A DNA stretch of 64,000 nucleotides. Source: Piper betle (Eukaryota; Streptophyta; Magnoliopsida; Piperales; Piperaceae). The position numbers and the translations under genes are program-made. The stretch is from positions 1 to 64,000 of the forward strand of contig JAURVB010002694.1 in the NCBI GenBank assembly GCA_033002965.1, in the 5' to 3' direction. The notes beneath the pieces were generated by a model. It did not search any database, was not told where the DNA came from, and saw nothing but the letters and a program-made list of their open reading frames with translations. Shown one piece after another: positions 1 through 10,146 of this stretch (position 1 is its first letter; every line of letters starts with the position of its first letter).

Positions 1-600
1 AAGAAACACCCCTGCTTGTTTGTGAATCAGCATGGTTAACATTATTGTTTAGTTTGAATTGTGATTCTTGCATGAAAAATGATAATGTATTGTAAGATGT
101 ACTGCTGTGAATTTATGGGGAGGGATGAGGATCAGCGGTTTGTAATTCTTGCATGGAAAAGTGTATTAATTTGTGGTGAGCTGTTTACTTTGTGATTTTT
201 GTAAGAAAAAGTAGGATGGTAAATGACCTATTAAATTTGAGGGTGAGTGTCTATTTTATGATTTGCCCGAGGTCCGCTCTCTAGTTTCGTTTCGTTGTTG
301 TTAGCTTCATTTTATTGATGATTGTGTGAAATTTGTGAAGTGCATCGTGTGATTGTGCACCATCATGCTTGGACTTGTCTCTTTGTTTATTGGATTAGTT
401 TGATGTTGTTTAAGTTGGGCACTGTTTTAATTGAGCTAGTTTGGAATTTTTATGATTATGATAGCTTGATAACTGATAATCATGTTCAGTAGTTGAGGCA
501 CTGTTTAATCATGTTTAAGTTGAGGCACTGTTTAACTATGTTTTTTGTTGCTAATCTTCTGTTTTGTGTTTTGTGCGTGTTCGTGTTTGATCATGCCTTT
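1..600. other. AT-rich flank, no gene seen
   Basis: T-rich plus-strand sequence with no convincing coding exon, RNA gene or terminal repeat. It could be the leader or an intron of the FAR1-like pseudogene just downstream, because its T-rich plus-strand composition is typical of plant introns. Nothing in it proves this. Confidence 0.4.
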
Positions 601-619
601 GATACTTGCCTGTTTAAAC

Positions 620-1567
620 GTGGAATTAATAGGTTTTGGAATTATGGAATTTAGTGAAAGTCATGAAGCGACAACTATTGGCTTAGAGAATTTCATTGAA
701 AATGGTGAGGGTATTGGTGATGAAAATGATGTTCTTGAAAATGCAAATGAGAGAATTGTAAGTTGCGAAGGACATTTTAACGAGTCATTAATGCCGTCCA
801 TTAGAATGTAGTTTAATTCAATGGAAAAGAATTTGGAATTATAAAAAGCACCTCCCATTATGATAGAAAAACAAACAACGCATATCGAAAGTTATTTGCC
901 TCTAAAAAAAAGTATGAAGATGACAAATGATCTTAGGCAATCTGGCAAAAAATTTAAAAGGAGACCGGATATACGAGAACAATGCAAAGTAAGAATGCTT
1001 ATTAAATTAAATAAAAGTGGTAAATGGGTTATTGATATATTTATGAACTTTATTATTGTGAGATTAGACCATCAAAATTTCAAAAGCATTAAATTTTGGT
1101 GGGGGTGGTGTCCACGAGGGAGAGTTCAATTCCCATGATTGTAGAAATCATTTAACGAAGGCACAAAAAATAATCTTGTTCAACAAGGTAAGTCAAGGGT
1201 TGAAGAAAGTTTCTTTTGGGAGTTGATAAAAATAATTAAGTTAGAAATGTTTTTCGGGTTGATAATAAGTCAAGGATTATATATGTAATTTGAAAATATT
1301 ATAGTGTTTGATGTAACATACATTACAAATAGTTTTAAGATTTCATTTGCTTTATTTACGGGCATTAATTATCATAGACAATCCATTTTTTTTTTTGTTG
1401 TACTTTGTTTGCAGATGAAACAACAAATACTTTTACATAATTGTTTGGAACATAATTGGAGTGTATGTAGGGGAAAAAGTTACAATGTATTGTCAAATTT
1501 CCTAGTTGTGACCAATTGGAGCAACATTTGGATGGCTCAGCAACTAATTGACTTGCAGCCCAAATAA
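620..1567 (+). pseudogene. FAR1/FRS-like (MULE transposase-derived) pseudogene, N-terminal half
   Basis: The FAR1/FHY3/FRS family are transcription factors derived from Mutator-like transposases, with an N-terminal FAR1 DNA-binding domain followed by a MULE transposase domain. Three pieces are visible in order. An acidic leader followed by a broken 'P-x-I-G-M-x-F' type start is at about 640-850. A FAR1-type zinc-finger segment with CKVRMLIKLNKSGKWVID is at about 985-1040. The start of the MULE domain is at about 1302-1450 (FDVTYITNSFKISFALFTG, then ADETTNTFT). The frame is broken several times: there are stops near 808 and 841-865, and a TAA directly after ADETTNTFT where a tryptophan codon is usual in the family. 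The SWIM finger and the C-terminal half are absent. It is clearly non-functional as a full protein. The alternative, a remnant of a MULE transposon rather than of a host FRS gene, cannot be excluded because no terminal repeats are visible. Confidence 0.8.
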
Positions 1568-1664
1568 CGAAAACTTCCCATCCATTTTCATTTCTTTTTA
1601 ATCATAAATATTAAAAATTATTTATATTGGCATTGGGCTGGTTCATTCCTTCGTATTTTGAACT

Positions 1665-1753
1665 TATAAGTCCTATACAAGTAAGCCCATTTCGTATTAA
1701 AAAAGTTGAAGATCCTTAAAATCATATAAGTCCTATACAAGTAAGCCCATTTC
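1665..1753. repeat. Short direct repeat, two 29-bp copies 60 bp apart
   Basis: The sequence TATAAGTCCTATACAAGTAA with its following CCCATTTC occurs at 1665-1693 and again, identical, at 1725-1753. The sequence between them is AT-rich. It looks like a recent local duplication downstream of the FAR1-like pseudogene. No function is suggested. Confidence 0.85.
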
Positions 1754-1799
1754 ATGTCAATTTTGAACTTATATCCAAGCCCATGATCGCTTAATTTGT

Positions 1800-3075
1800 T
1801 CACTCTATAAATAAATATAAAGCTTTTTGGGGAATTAATAAAATTGTGAAGATAATTTATACTATTAAAGTAGATTGATAACCTAGATAGTATTTCACCA
1901 TTAATTTACTATGAATAAAATTACATTTATTAGTGCGTTTAAATTATAAATATACTGTCAATCTCTTCTATTATTTATTTTTTAAACTCACGAGTCTGTG
2001 AATTAGATTGACACGGGTGAGACATAAATCTAATTAATTGTATTATTTTTTAGGCTAAACATTGAATCGTATAAAATTATGTGAATACGATTCATATAAA
2101 AAAATTCATCTCACTAACCCATTAATGTAAATTTATAAAAAAATTATATCACTAACCCGTTAATGTAAATTTATAACCTAGATTTACAAATATAATTGAG
2201 ATTGCCCGTTTTAATAACCTATTGAGTTCCCATAAATACATAATAAATACATAGTTAAAATAATAAAAAATGGGTTTTGGAATAACCACTAAAATTTTTC
2301 AAATAAGAATCAACTTGCATTTTTTTTTTGGTTGGCAACCAAGTTTAGCCATCTCTTGCCTCCTCAAGATGCAACATTCAATCCAAACTTCGCCAAATGG
2401 AAATCAGGACTCCAAAAAAAAAAAAAAAAAGAGGAAGAAATCCTAACATATGAATTCCAGCTCCCTTTTCTCAATATTTCCACGCCAAAATTGCACACCA
2501 CAAATTCATGTCTTATGTTATAAATTTCACATATATAAAACCATATTCCACCCAAACAAAAACCCAAAATGGAGGTTATTAGCTACATGGGAGATCAATA
2601 CCTCCATGCCGTAAGTGATGAGCAATTCAACATAATTTGGATCTCAAAAAACTTGAAAATTTGTTTTAAAGTATGTCTTTTGTGTTTTTTGCATCTTTCA
2701 ATATTATATACGGCGATTTTAACCCATCCTTCGTATTTAAAATTTAAAACACTACTTTTGGCTACTCGTATTTTTTATCAACTTATATATATTCCTTACC
2801 TCCCTACATAATTGTGATTATAACTCACTTCTTTAAATATATTGCCAATTTTTTCAAAAAAAAAAAACTTCAAATTGAATTTCATCACCAATAACCAAAT
2901 TGATTTTTTTTTCTGGGCTTTTTTACAGATAAGTTTTTTTCCTGGTTGAGCAATAATATAAAAATTCCCAAGTCCAATTTCCCCATATGAATTGGGCCTA
3001 TCCCACTCCATAATCACACCTAACCACATGATTAAAACCAGCAGCAACAAAATTCAAAAACAAAAAAAAAAAAAA
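1800..3075. other. AT-rich intergenic sequence
   Basis: No coding exon or RNA gene is supported. The stretch contains two adenine runs (about 2415-2430 and 3061-3076) and short incidental open frames with no recognisable domain. It separates the FAR1-like pseudogene from the promoter of the hAT-derived gene. Confidence 0.6.
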
Positions 3076-3079
3076 AATC

Positions 3080-3262
3080 AACAGGGCCCACTTCCAAACT
3101 GGATCTGAACACCCAAACAATCAACCAAGGCCCACAAATGGGCCACGGACATGGCCTCATAAATGGGTCTGACTACTCCACCCGATTAAACCCATCCTTC
3201 TCCCCTTTCCTTTTCCCGAGCCCAATTCCTTCTGCCCACAAACCCTAACCCTCCTCGGCCCA
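3080..3262 (+). promoter_or_regulatory. Promoter of the hAT-derived gene: GGCCCA (site II) cluster plus telo-box
   Basis: Five GGCCCA/TGGGCC-type motifs cluster here: GGGCCCAC at 3084-3091, GGCCCAC at about 3129-3135, ATGGGCC at about 3138-3144, GCCCAATT near 3220 and CGGCCCA near 3256. A perfect telo-box AAACCCTAA lies at 3240-3248. In plants, site II (TCP-binding) plus telo-box pairs are typical of broadly expressed housekeeping promoters. The sequence then becomes C-rich and GC-rich (3250-3390), as expected of a 5' leader exon. The position of the transcription start is inferred. Confidence 0.55.
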
Positions 3263-4872
3263 TTTCCCCTTCTTCCCCGGCGCCGGCGACCCTTCTCCGG
3301 CGGGATCCCGGCCCCCGACCCCACCATCTCCCCCCGCTCTACCCCGATCCCGTCCATGTAGGAGAAAGTCGCCTCCTTTCCCGCTCCCGGGGTGATCAAC
3401 GCTTGCCATTTCTGATCTCGGGCTTCCTGAACTGGTTTGTGCAAAAAGATTTGATCTTTTCTTTTCGGTTGGGAGTTGATGATTTGATTCTGTTTTAGAG
3501 AGGGTGGTGGTGGGCTGTGGACCTGTGCTGGTGTACCGGTCTTGGATTGTAGGTGGTGGTTGGGAGTTGGAAGCCCAGGTTGTGGGGGATGTGGGGGTGG
3601 GGGGAGTTGGAGTTGCAGAGGTGGTGGTGGTGGTGGATTTGTTGTTTGTGATGGTGGGCTGGGCTTTCGTGCTGGTTTTGGGGTGTAAAGTTTGGTTCTT
3701 TAGGGTGTAGGAGCGGGCCCAGTCTTTGGGCTTGTTCGGGTGGGGGGTTGCTTATGTAGCTTGCTTAGCTAGTTTTGATGGCTTTGGGTGGATTGTTGAA
3801 TCTTGTCTTCGCTGTTTTGTGTTGGGTTGTAGCTCGGTTTAACTGTTCTGTTGTTTGTTTGAGCTATCACCCGCACATTGGTATGTTTGTGTTCTTGGAA
3901 GCTGGTTGTTTTTATGAGTGTTGGTTGTGTTGCTTATGATGTGTGGACGAGAGAGGGCTTTGCTGATTTTGGTGGCTTATTTAGCTCTTATGGTTTGGCC
4001 GTGTAGGCTTTCACGATTTGAATGACTTGATGAATTATATGTTTTCTTTGTTTGACTCTTACTTGTGTCTCTACTCTTTTCCGCTTTGGTGTTGGTTGTG
4101 TTTGAAATTGTTTTATTCCGAGTATACTTGTTAGTAGCTTTGTGGTCTGCATTTGCTTAGGTTTATTTTTGTCTTCTAATATTGTTTATAGTTATCTAAT
4201 CTTTTGTTTCGACTGTTATGTATGGTTCTTCTAATCATCCTGGGTTGAGTCCCAGTGAATCTTGTCCAATTATTATGTATTTTAACTGATAGCAATTACC
4301 TTCATATGATTTAATCCTATTTACATTTCGACGATTTTGAAATATTTGTTTATCTATGCATTACTAGTTTGGTAGTGTTTAAAAAGAATGAAAGGATGGA
4401 AAGTAGTCTTCTTATTAAGATGGATAATTTTTATTTGATAGAGTTACGTGGGCGTACAATTAAAAATTTATCTTGTGTATGTTGGAAAAGTTCATGGTTT
4501 CCAATCAGTCATAAGACTCTAGTTAGGCTTGGCATTTTTGTTATTTAATGAAAAGTCCATTGATAGTTGGTAAAGCTCATCTAAGATAAGGCAGAAATGG
4601 ACGAGAACATATTTTCTGTCATCCTGTAGTTGTGCTGGTGGATGAGTGTTTACTTTTGGTATTTGTTGTGAGTTTGGTATGAAAAGATCTGTACGATCAA
4701 GGGAATAGAAGTAATTGATTTTTCTTTTAGGAAGTTTCAGTTTTATATTTTCTTTTTAAAGAATCCTTTATAATTTGTGGATCGGTGAATTTAAACTGCT
4801 AGTTGTCTGTATGTCTCCTTTTGAAAGGTAATGTAGCTAAATTTTACATTTATGCCTATGTATTCTCTTCAG
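3249..4872 (+). other. Probable 5' leader exon and long leader intron of the hAT-derived gene
   Basis: The C/G-rich stretch up to about 3430 looks like a leader exon. The following 1.4 kb is T-rich and G-rich with no open frame of interest, and it ends with a pyrimidine-rich tract and AG at 4871-4872 (TTCTCTTCAG), eight bases before the ATG at 4880. A donor near 3433 (ACTG|GTTTGT) is possible but is not a strong match. Leader introns of this size are common in plant genes with site II/telo-box promoters. RNA evidence is needed to fix the exon ends. Confidence 0.5.
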
Positions 4873-4879
4873 TTATGCT

Positions 4880-7800
4880 ATGGCTGCATCTGCTGCTGTC
4901 CCTAGTGAAAAAGACACGGTGGTTACAGAAAGTGAAGTTGCTAATGGCAATGACACAATGGATACAATGGATGAATATGTCTCTGGTAAGGATGTTGTCG
5001 GTGCAGGAGGAGAAGGTCCTTTCGACGTGAAAGCTACAAGCACTGAAGATCAATCAGCTGTGAGTTCAGATGTAGTTATTGGACATGACCAAATTGATAC
5101 CAACCCTGATGCAAAAAACCATGGTGCTACTGACTTGGCCATGGGTGCAGAAAAGGATGTCAATACCAACTTGGATAGTGCTACAACTGAAGATCATACT
5201 GCTTCCAGTTTGGAGATCACGGAAACAGATCAGCGATTTATATCAAATGCTAAAACCCATGATGCTTCAGACTTGGGCGTGGGCATAGAAAAGGACATCA
5301 AGATCAAAGTTGATAATACTAAAACTAAAGATCATACTGCTTCTGGTTTAGAGATCACTGCAATAGATAACCAATTTCATGATGCTTCTGACTTGGACAT
5401 GGGTGTAGAAAAAGACACCAATACTCGCTTGGATACTGCTCCATCTGAAGGTCATATTGCTGCTGATTTTGAGATCAGGGAAACAGATATCCAGTTTATA
5501 TCGACTGCTAAAAATCATGATGCTTCTGACTTGAGCATGGGTGCAGAAAATGTGGCAAATACCAACATGGACATTGGTGCAGAAAATGAAGCAAATGGCA
5601 GCATGGACATGGGTGCAGAAAATGAAGCAAATGCCAAAATTGACATGGGTACAGAAAACAAAGCAAATACTGGCTCGGATATTGGTGCAGAAAATGAGGC
5701 AAATCCCAAAATGGACATGGGTGTAGTAAATGAAGTAAATACCAACGTGGACATGGGTGCAGAGCATGACGCGAACACCAGAATGGCCATGGATGCAGTA
5801 AATGAAGTAAATACCACCGTGGACATGAGTGCAGAACATGACGCTAACACCAGCATGGACACGGGTGCAGAGCATGATACTAATACCAACTTGGTTATGG
5901 CTGGAATTGAAGATCATGGTGCTTCTGGCTTAGAGATCACAGCAACAGATAACCAATTTATATCTCACTTGGATAACTTGAGCGTAGAAAATCATGTTTC
6001 TTCAAATATGGAACTTGTGAGTACTGAACATGCAGCTCTGCCTGTTGATGACATGCTGAACATTGAAACTCCTGGTCCTACAAGACGCCGAAGAAAGAAG
6101 TCCATGGTCTGGGAGCATTTCACTATTGAAAATGGAACTGACGGTTCAATGAGAGCGTGCTGTAAGAGGTGCAATCAGACATTTGCATACAGTACTGGCT
6201 CTAAGTTAGCTGGCACCAGCCATCTCAAACGCCACATAGCCCTTGATACGTGCCTTAAAAATGTGGATAAGCCTCGTGTTAAGAGACGGCGAAGATCCCA
6301 ATCCACACCAAATTCCACTCCTCCAAAGTTAGAGATTGGGACCCCACCAAATGTAGATGGTGAGACTCCTGAAACCACCATTAAGCGAAGACGCCGACGT
6401 AGGTTAAGCAATTCAAATATTGTGTTTGACCAGGACAGAAGTCTTCAAGACTTGGTGAAGATGATTATATTGCATGAATATCCTCTTCACATAGTTGAGC
6501 ACCCAGCTTTCATGACTTTTGTGCAGAACCTGCAACCACGATTTCAAATTGCAGATTTCAGTTCAGTGGAGGAACAATGTTTTTCTATGTATCAAAAGGA
6601 AAAGCAAAATATTTTTCAGCTCCTAGGAATGGTTTCGGGGCGGATTTGCCTATCCCTTGATTTGTACATGTCAAGTCAAACATTTGGATACATCTGTTTG
6701 ACTGGACATTTTGTTGGTGTTGACTGGAAGCCACAAAAGAGGGTTCTCAACTTTACTTTGGTGTCATTCCCTCACACTGGAGACGCCCATGCAGGGGCCA
6801 TTGCCAGATGTTTGGCCGAGTGGAACATTGAGAATAGGCTTTTTGCCATTACCTTGGACCATTCTGCCTCAAATGATAACGTCAGTGCATATTTAAGGGA
6901 CCGCCATTCTAATAGTAATAATGGCCTAGGCCTTAATGGACACATTTTTGTAGTTCGATGTTTTTCCCACATTTTAAACATTATTGCACAGAATGGATTG
7001 GAGGCAATTCATGAGATTGTATATAAGGTTCGAGAAAGCTTGAAGTATGTTAAGGCAAGCCAGGAGCATGAAGAGTTATTTGCTGAGGTTGTTCAGGGGC
7101 TTCAGGTTACAAGCACGAAGGCACTATGCATTGATGTTCAGAATCAATGGAATACAACATACCATATGTTGCTAAATGCTGCGGACTATAAGCAAGCTTT
7201 CTCCCACCTTGAAACATGTGATCCTAACTACAATGATGCACCTTCTCCTGATGAATGGAATAAGGTTGAGGTGTTGTGCAGATATCTAAAGCTTTTATAT
7301 GATGGAGCAAATTATTTCACAGGGGTTGCCCCCTACCCTACCTCAAGTATGTACTTCCACGAGGCCTGGAAAATCCAGTTGGAGCTAACCAATGCTGCAT
7401 CAAGTGATGACCCTTTAATGGCATCTATCACGAAACAAATGCAAGAAAAATTTGGCAAATATTGGGCTGACTGCAATCTGATATTGGCCATGGCAGTTGT
7501 GGTGGATCCTCGCTTCAAGATGAAGCTTGTTGAGTTCTGTTATTCAAAGATATATGGTGAAAATGCTGAACAGTATTTGAAGGCAGTGGATGACAGCATC
7601 CATGACCTGTATTGTGAATATGTTGCACAGCCTCTTCCTTTAACTCCTGCCTATGAGGAACAAAATTCTTTGGATATTGATGTAAAGGAAGGTGGGACCC
7701 TACTCATTAGTGATGACGGGCTTTTGGATTTTGATGTGTACATATCAGAGCTGGCCAGCAGTCAGCAGACAAAATCAGAACTTGATCAATACTTGGAGGA

Positions 7801-8098
7801 GCCTTTACTGCCAAGAATTCAAGATTTTGATGTTCTAAACTGGTGGAAGCTAAACAGACTCAAATATCCTACATTGTCAAATTTGGCTCGGGATATACTG
7901 GCCATTCCAATGTCCACTGTCGGCACAGAGTATATGTTCAACACCAGCAAAAAGGAGCTTGATGATTATCGTAGTTCTTTAAGACCAGAAACAGCAGAGG
8001 CTCTTGTTTGTGCCAAAGATTGGCTTCAGTACTGCCAGCAGCCGCAGCAGCAAGAGTTTGTAGAGCCGTCTAATGCCTTGGTTAAAATGGAACATTAG
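4880..8098 (+). CDS. hAT transposase-derived BED zinc-finger protein (RICESLEEPER/DAYSLEEPER-like)
   Basis: Uninterrupted 1072-codon frame. The start at 4880 follows a splice-acceptor-like AG by seven bases and is the first ATG of the frame. Residues 1-80 are acidic. Residues about 81-219 are 40-46-residue repeats and 220-339 are ten 12-residue repeats. A BED zinc finger lies at 408-458, with CKRC and a downstream HLKRH supplying the metal ligands. Basic stretches at about 388-395, 468-475 and 497-505 look like nuclear localisation signals. The RNase-H-like hAT core follows, with SLDLYMSSQ near 594 and TLDHSASNDN near 660. The hATC dimerisation region is at about 967-1052 (FDVLNWWK, YPTLSNLARDILAIPMSTV). 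Known members of this family are domesticated, DNA-binding and essential for plant development. Terminal inverted repeats are not visible, and the promoter looks like that of a host gene, so I infer a host gene. The long repetitive N-terminus is not usual for the family. Confidence 0.92.
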   Translation: MAASAAVPSEKDTVVTESEVANGNDTMDTMDEYVSGKDVVGAGGEGPFDVKATSTEDQSAVSSDVVIGHDQIDTNPDAKNHGATDLAMGAEKDVNTNLDSATTEDHTASSLEITETDQRFISNAKTHDASDLGVGIEKDIKIKVDNTKTKDHTASGLEITAIDNQFHDASDLDMGVEKDTNTRLDTAPSEGHIAADFEIRETDIQFISTAKNHDASDLSMGAENVANTNMDIGAENEANGSMDMGAENEANAKIDMGTENKANTGSDIGAENEANPKMDMGVVNEVNTNVDMGAEHDANTRMAMDAVNEVNTTVDMSAEHDANTSMDTGAEHDTNTNLVMAGIEDHGASGLEITATDNQFISHLDNLSVENHVSSNMELVSTEHAALPVDDMLNIETPGPTRRRRKKSMVWEHFTIENGTDGSMRACCKRCNQTFAYSTGSKLAGTSHLKRHIALDTCLKNVDKPRVKRRRRSQSTPNSTPPKLEIGTPPNVDGETPETTIKRRRRRRLSNSNIVFDQDRSLQDLVKMIILHEYPLHIVEHPAFMTFVQNLQPRFQIADFSSVEEQCFSMYQKEKQNIFQLLGMVSGRICLSLDLYMSSQTFGYICLTGHFVGVDWKPQKRVLNFTLVSFPHTGDAHAGAIARCLAEWNIENRLFAITLDHSASNDNVSAYLRDRHSNSNNGLGLNGHIFVVRCFSHILNIIAQNGLEAIHEIVYKVRESLKYVKASQEHEELFAEVVQGLQVTSTKALCIDVQNQWNTTYHMLLNAADYKQAFSHLETCDPNYNDAPSPDEWNKVEVLCRYLKLLYDGANYFTGVAPYPTSSMYFHEAWKIQLELTNAASSDDPLMASITKQMQEKFGKYWADCNLILAMAVVVDPRFKMKLVEFCYSKIYGENAEQYLKAVDDSIHDLYCEYVAQPLPLTPAYEEQNSLDIDVKEGGTLLISDDGLLDFDVYISELASSQQTKSELDQYLEEPLLPRIQDFDVLNWWKLNRLKYPTLSNLARDILAIPMSTVGTEYMFNTSKKELDDYRSSLRPETAEALVCAKDWLQYCQQPQQQEFVEPSNALVKMEH
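5120..5536 (+). repeat. Diverged 40-46-residue coding repeats in the hAT-derived gene
   Basis: Within the frame, the pattern H-(D/G)-A-(S/T)-D-L-x-M-G-x-E-K-D-x-(N/K)-x-x-(L/V)-D, then an EDHTAS-type block, then LEIT-x-TD-x-QFIS, recurs beginning at residues 81, about 127, about 170 and about 213. A related partial copy follows the 12-residue array at about 341-370 (EDHGASGLEITATDNQFIS). Each unit begins with the MGAEKD-type element that has been multiplied as the 12-residue array at 5537. Confidence 0.8.
5537..5896 (+). repeat. 36-bp coding tandem repeat, ten units
   Basis: Ten in-frame units of 36 bp encode variants of MGAENEANTNMD (residues 220-339). Early units read G-A-E-N-E-A-N; later ones alternate between VNEVNT and AEHDANT, so a two-unit block was itself duplicated near the end. 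The array is acidic and Asn-rich and has no predicted enzymatic role. It is the main source of long antisense open frames at this place, which are by-products of the repeat and not genes. Confidence 0.9.
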
Positions 8099-8229
8099 CC
8101 CATATTACCGTGCCTTTATTGCTTAGTTGTGCTTTATTACAAATAACATTGGAGATTAGATCTTTCAAGTATTGACTAAATGTTTGCTTGGTGAGTTTGT
8201 AACAGTAGTACGCTTAAATATCTGTGTTA

Positions 8230-8263
<34 letters not shown>

Positions 8264-8345
8264 ATCTGTCTAATCTATTCGGTGCTTCTTGTTGTGAGAG
8301 CTTGCCTATTCTAAATTTATTTTTGTAGACACTGTAATTGTCAGA
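8099..8345 (+). other. 3' untranslated region of the hAT-derived gene, with a (CT)n run
   Basis: The stop codon at 8096-8098 is followed by a T-rich stretch with several AATAAC/TTTATT-type signals and a pure CT dinucleotide run at 8232-8261. The polyadenylation site cannot be fixed from sequence alone. Confidence 0.5.
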
Positions 8346-8773
8346 AATGAGTGGATTATAACCGCATTTCCAAATTTTCGTTGTCTAGCATGTGAAGTTT
8401 CAGAGGCTCGTACCACTTGAAGGAGTTAACTCAGTTCAAGTGTGCAATGAAGAAAACTTCTTTCACCCACGGGTTACTCAATAAGGTAAAGTGAAAATTT
8501 CTGAATAGTTCGCAAACCCATTTCACTCATATGCATTTTTTTGTGTTTTTTGGTTTTATTGAAAATTTCCAATATTTAGTCATTGTCTGAAAGAAAACCC
8601 CGCCCAAATATTGTATCACTGGATCAGGTAAACCGTTTATTTTCAGAATTCAATTGGAAATGTTTTATTTACTTGAATTTATCCACTACTAGCTACAATT
8701 CCCTACTTATATATGGTGAGTTTGAGATATGTTTAATAAATTTGTGTTCGTCTCCATTCCAAAGGTCCGCCGT

Positions 8774-8929
8774 CGTGCCAGAAGATTGTTGGTCATAGTC
8801 ATTTTGGCTCCCCCTTGTAAGAGACATCAAAAATTTCCTTCTTTTAAAAAGAGCATTCTTTCTGGCGAGTTGATGCCTCTTACAAAGTGGCTATAATGAC
8901 CAACGATCTTTGGGCAAGTTCGCTGCGTG
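8774..8929. ncRNA. Imperfect foldback, possible small-RNA (miRNA-like) precursor
   Basis: The two arms, about 8776-8830 and 8869-8926, are complementary over two blocks. TTGTAAGAGACATCAA (8815-8830) pairs with TTGATGCCTCTTACAA (8869-8884). GATTGTTGGTCAT (8784-8796) pairs with ATGACCAACGATC (8896-8908). An asymmetric internal loop separates the blocks, and an AT-rich terminal loop of about 40 bases joins the arms. A stem of this length with few mismatches is compatible with a plant miRNA precursor or with a small degraded MITE. I do not recognise either arm as a known miRNA, and no target duplication is visible. Strand is undecided. Confidence 0.4.
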
Positions 8930-10138
8930 ACAGTCTGGGTGCTTTAAACCTCTCTGTGGCCCTCAACTCTTCAACCAAGTCGTACTATTGTCCACCATGA
9001 AATTAATGACAAGTGCTTAGTAGAAATTAACTGTTGGAGTTAAAAATAGCCAAAGCTTTCCACAATTATACTGCTGTTGCAATTCAAAGATTCATGTACA
9101 GGTACCATCTTATCGGCCTCATTTAGTTTATATTTGCTGCAACAGTGCTGTTGTTTCTTCCAGCTTTGATCTAAAGATAAAGATTTTTTATATTTTTATA
9201 ATCAAAGCAATATGATTACAATCTTTAAAGTATAGCAGAATAATGGAATAGGATTTTGAAAAGACCCCGTCAAGACTTACCAAGCAAATCCTTCTCTTGT
9301 TGTCTTGCTTGCATTTCATCAACCTTTCTTGAACTCATGTGAAAAGAACCCATTTACTATATACATGCGTACCTTTGCCTTACAGAGGAAAGATTTATAT
9401 ATCAATGTATATTTGACAAAAGCTTGCTAATGAAATGGATGTGTGTGCCCGTATACTGTTACAAGATCTCTTCTTCAACATAAGCCAACTGGTGAAACTC
9501 CAATCAACTCGTTTATTTCTGATTATGAGTCGGAGGAGGAGCTTTTACTGCTGAGAAGCAAGATTTTGAAGATGGAGTGGAAGATTGAGCAATAATGCAG
9601 AAATCTACAAAGTCTCTTCTGTCTGCTCTTTACAACTTGTAAGTCTCTGGCCTGCTGTTCTCTTCTCTGATCAATAATGTAAATATTGCCATTATGAGGA
9701 GCCATTGATGAGCCTCATATGTTAGTTTGACATGTCAGCCGCCATGAACAAGCTAAAGATGGCAGTGCTCTCTGCCATGTCGCAGTACCAGGCTTGCCCC
9801 ACAGTCCCCACCCAGAATTTTCCCAATGCAGGTGATTTACGCCTGTCAATGGCAGCCAATCACTCAGCCTTACAGCACACATGACACACGCTGTGATTGA
9901 TCAATGTCGCACACATACTTTAAAAACAAATTACATGATCCAATATAAAAGATCTCAAGAAGAGTTTGATTGTGTTGCCGACAGTTTTACAGACAAATAG
10001 AACCTGTACTCCATCTGACAATGTTTTTCATTAGAATTCACTGAAAATGAAGACATTACTGCTGCCATTTTCCATTTCTTTTTCCAGAGCAGAATTTTTT
10101 GGCTCAACAACATCAATAGCTAAGTTATGATCGGCCCT
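8930..10138. other. Intergenic sequence; one short open frame at 9732-9884
   Basis: No gene is supported. A 50-codon frame at 9732-9884 (plus) begins MSAAMNKLKMAVLSAMSQYQ and lies in a patch of higher GC content (9730-9890). It has no recognisable domain and no evident promoter. The short palindrome ATGGCAG...CTGCCAT at 9759-9778 falls in this frame. The remainder is AT-rich. Confidence 0.4.
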
Positions 10139-10146
10139 GTTGCTAC

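Noticed and set aside
1105..1140. tRNA-like TTCAATTCCC motif
   Set aside because: It resembles a T-arm, but no acceptor stem, D-arm or anticodon arm can be formed around it. It lies inside the FAR1-like pseudogene.
5348..5917. Long antisense open frame (189 codons) opposite the hAT-derived gene
   Set aside because: It is the complement of the 36-bp coding repeat, so the frame stays open by periodicity. It has no start context or domain.
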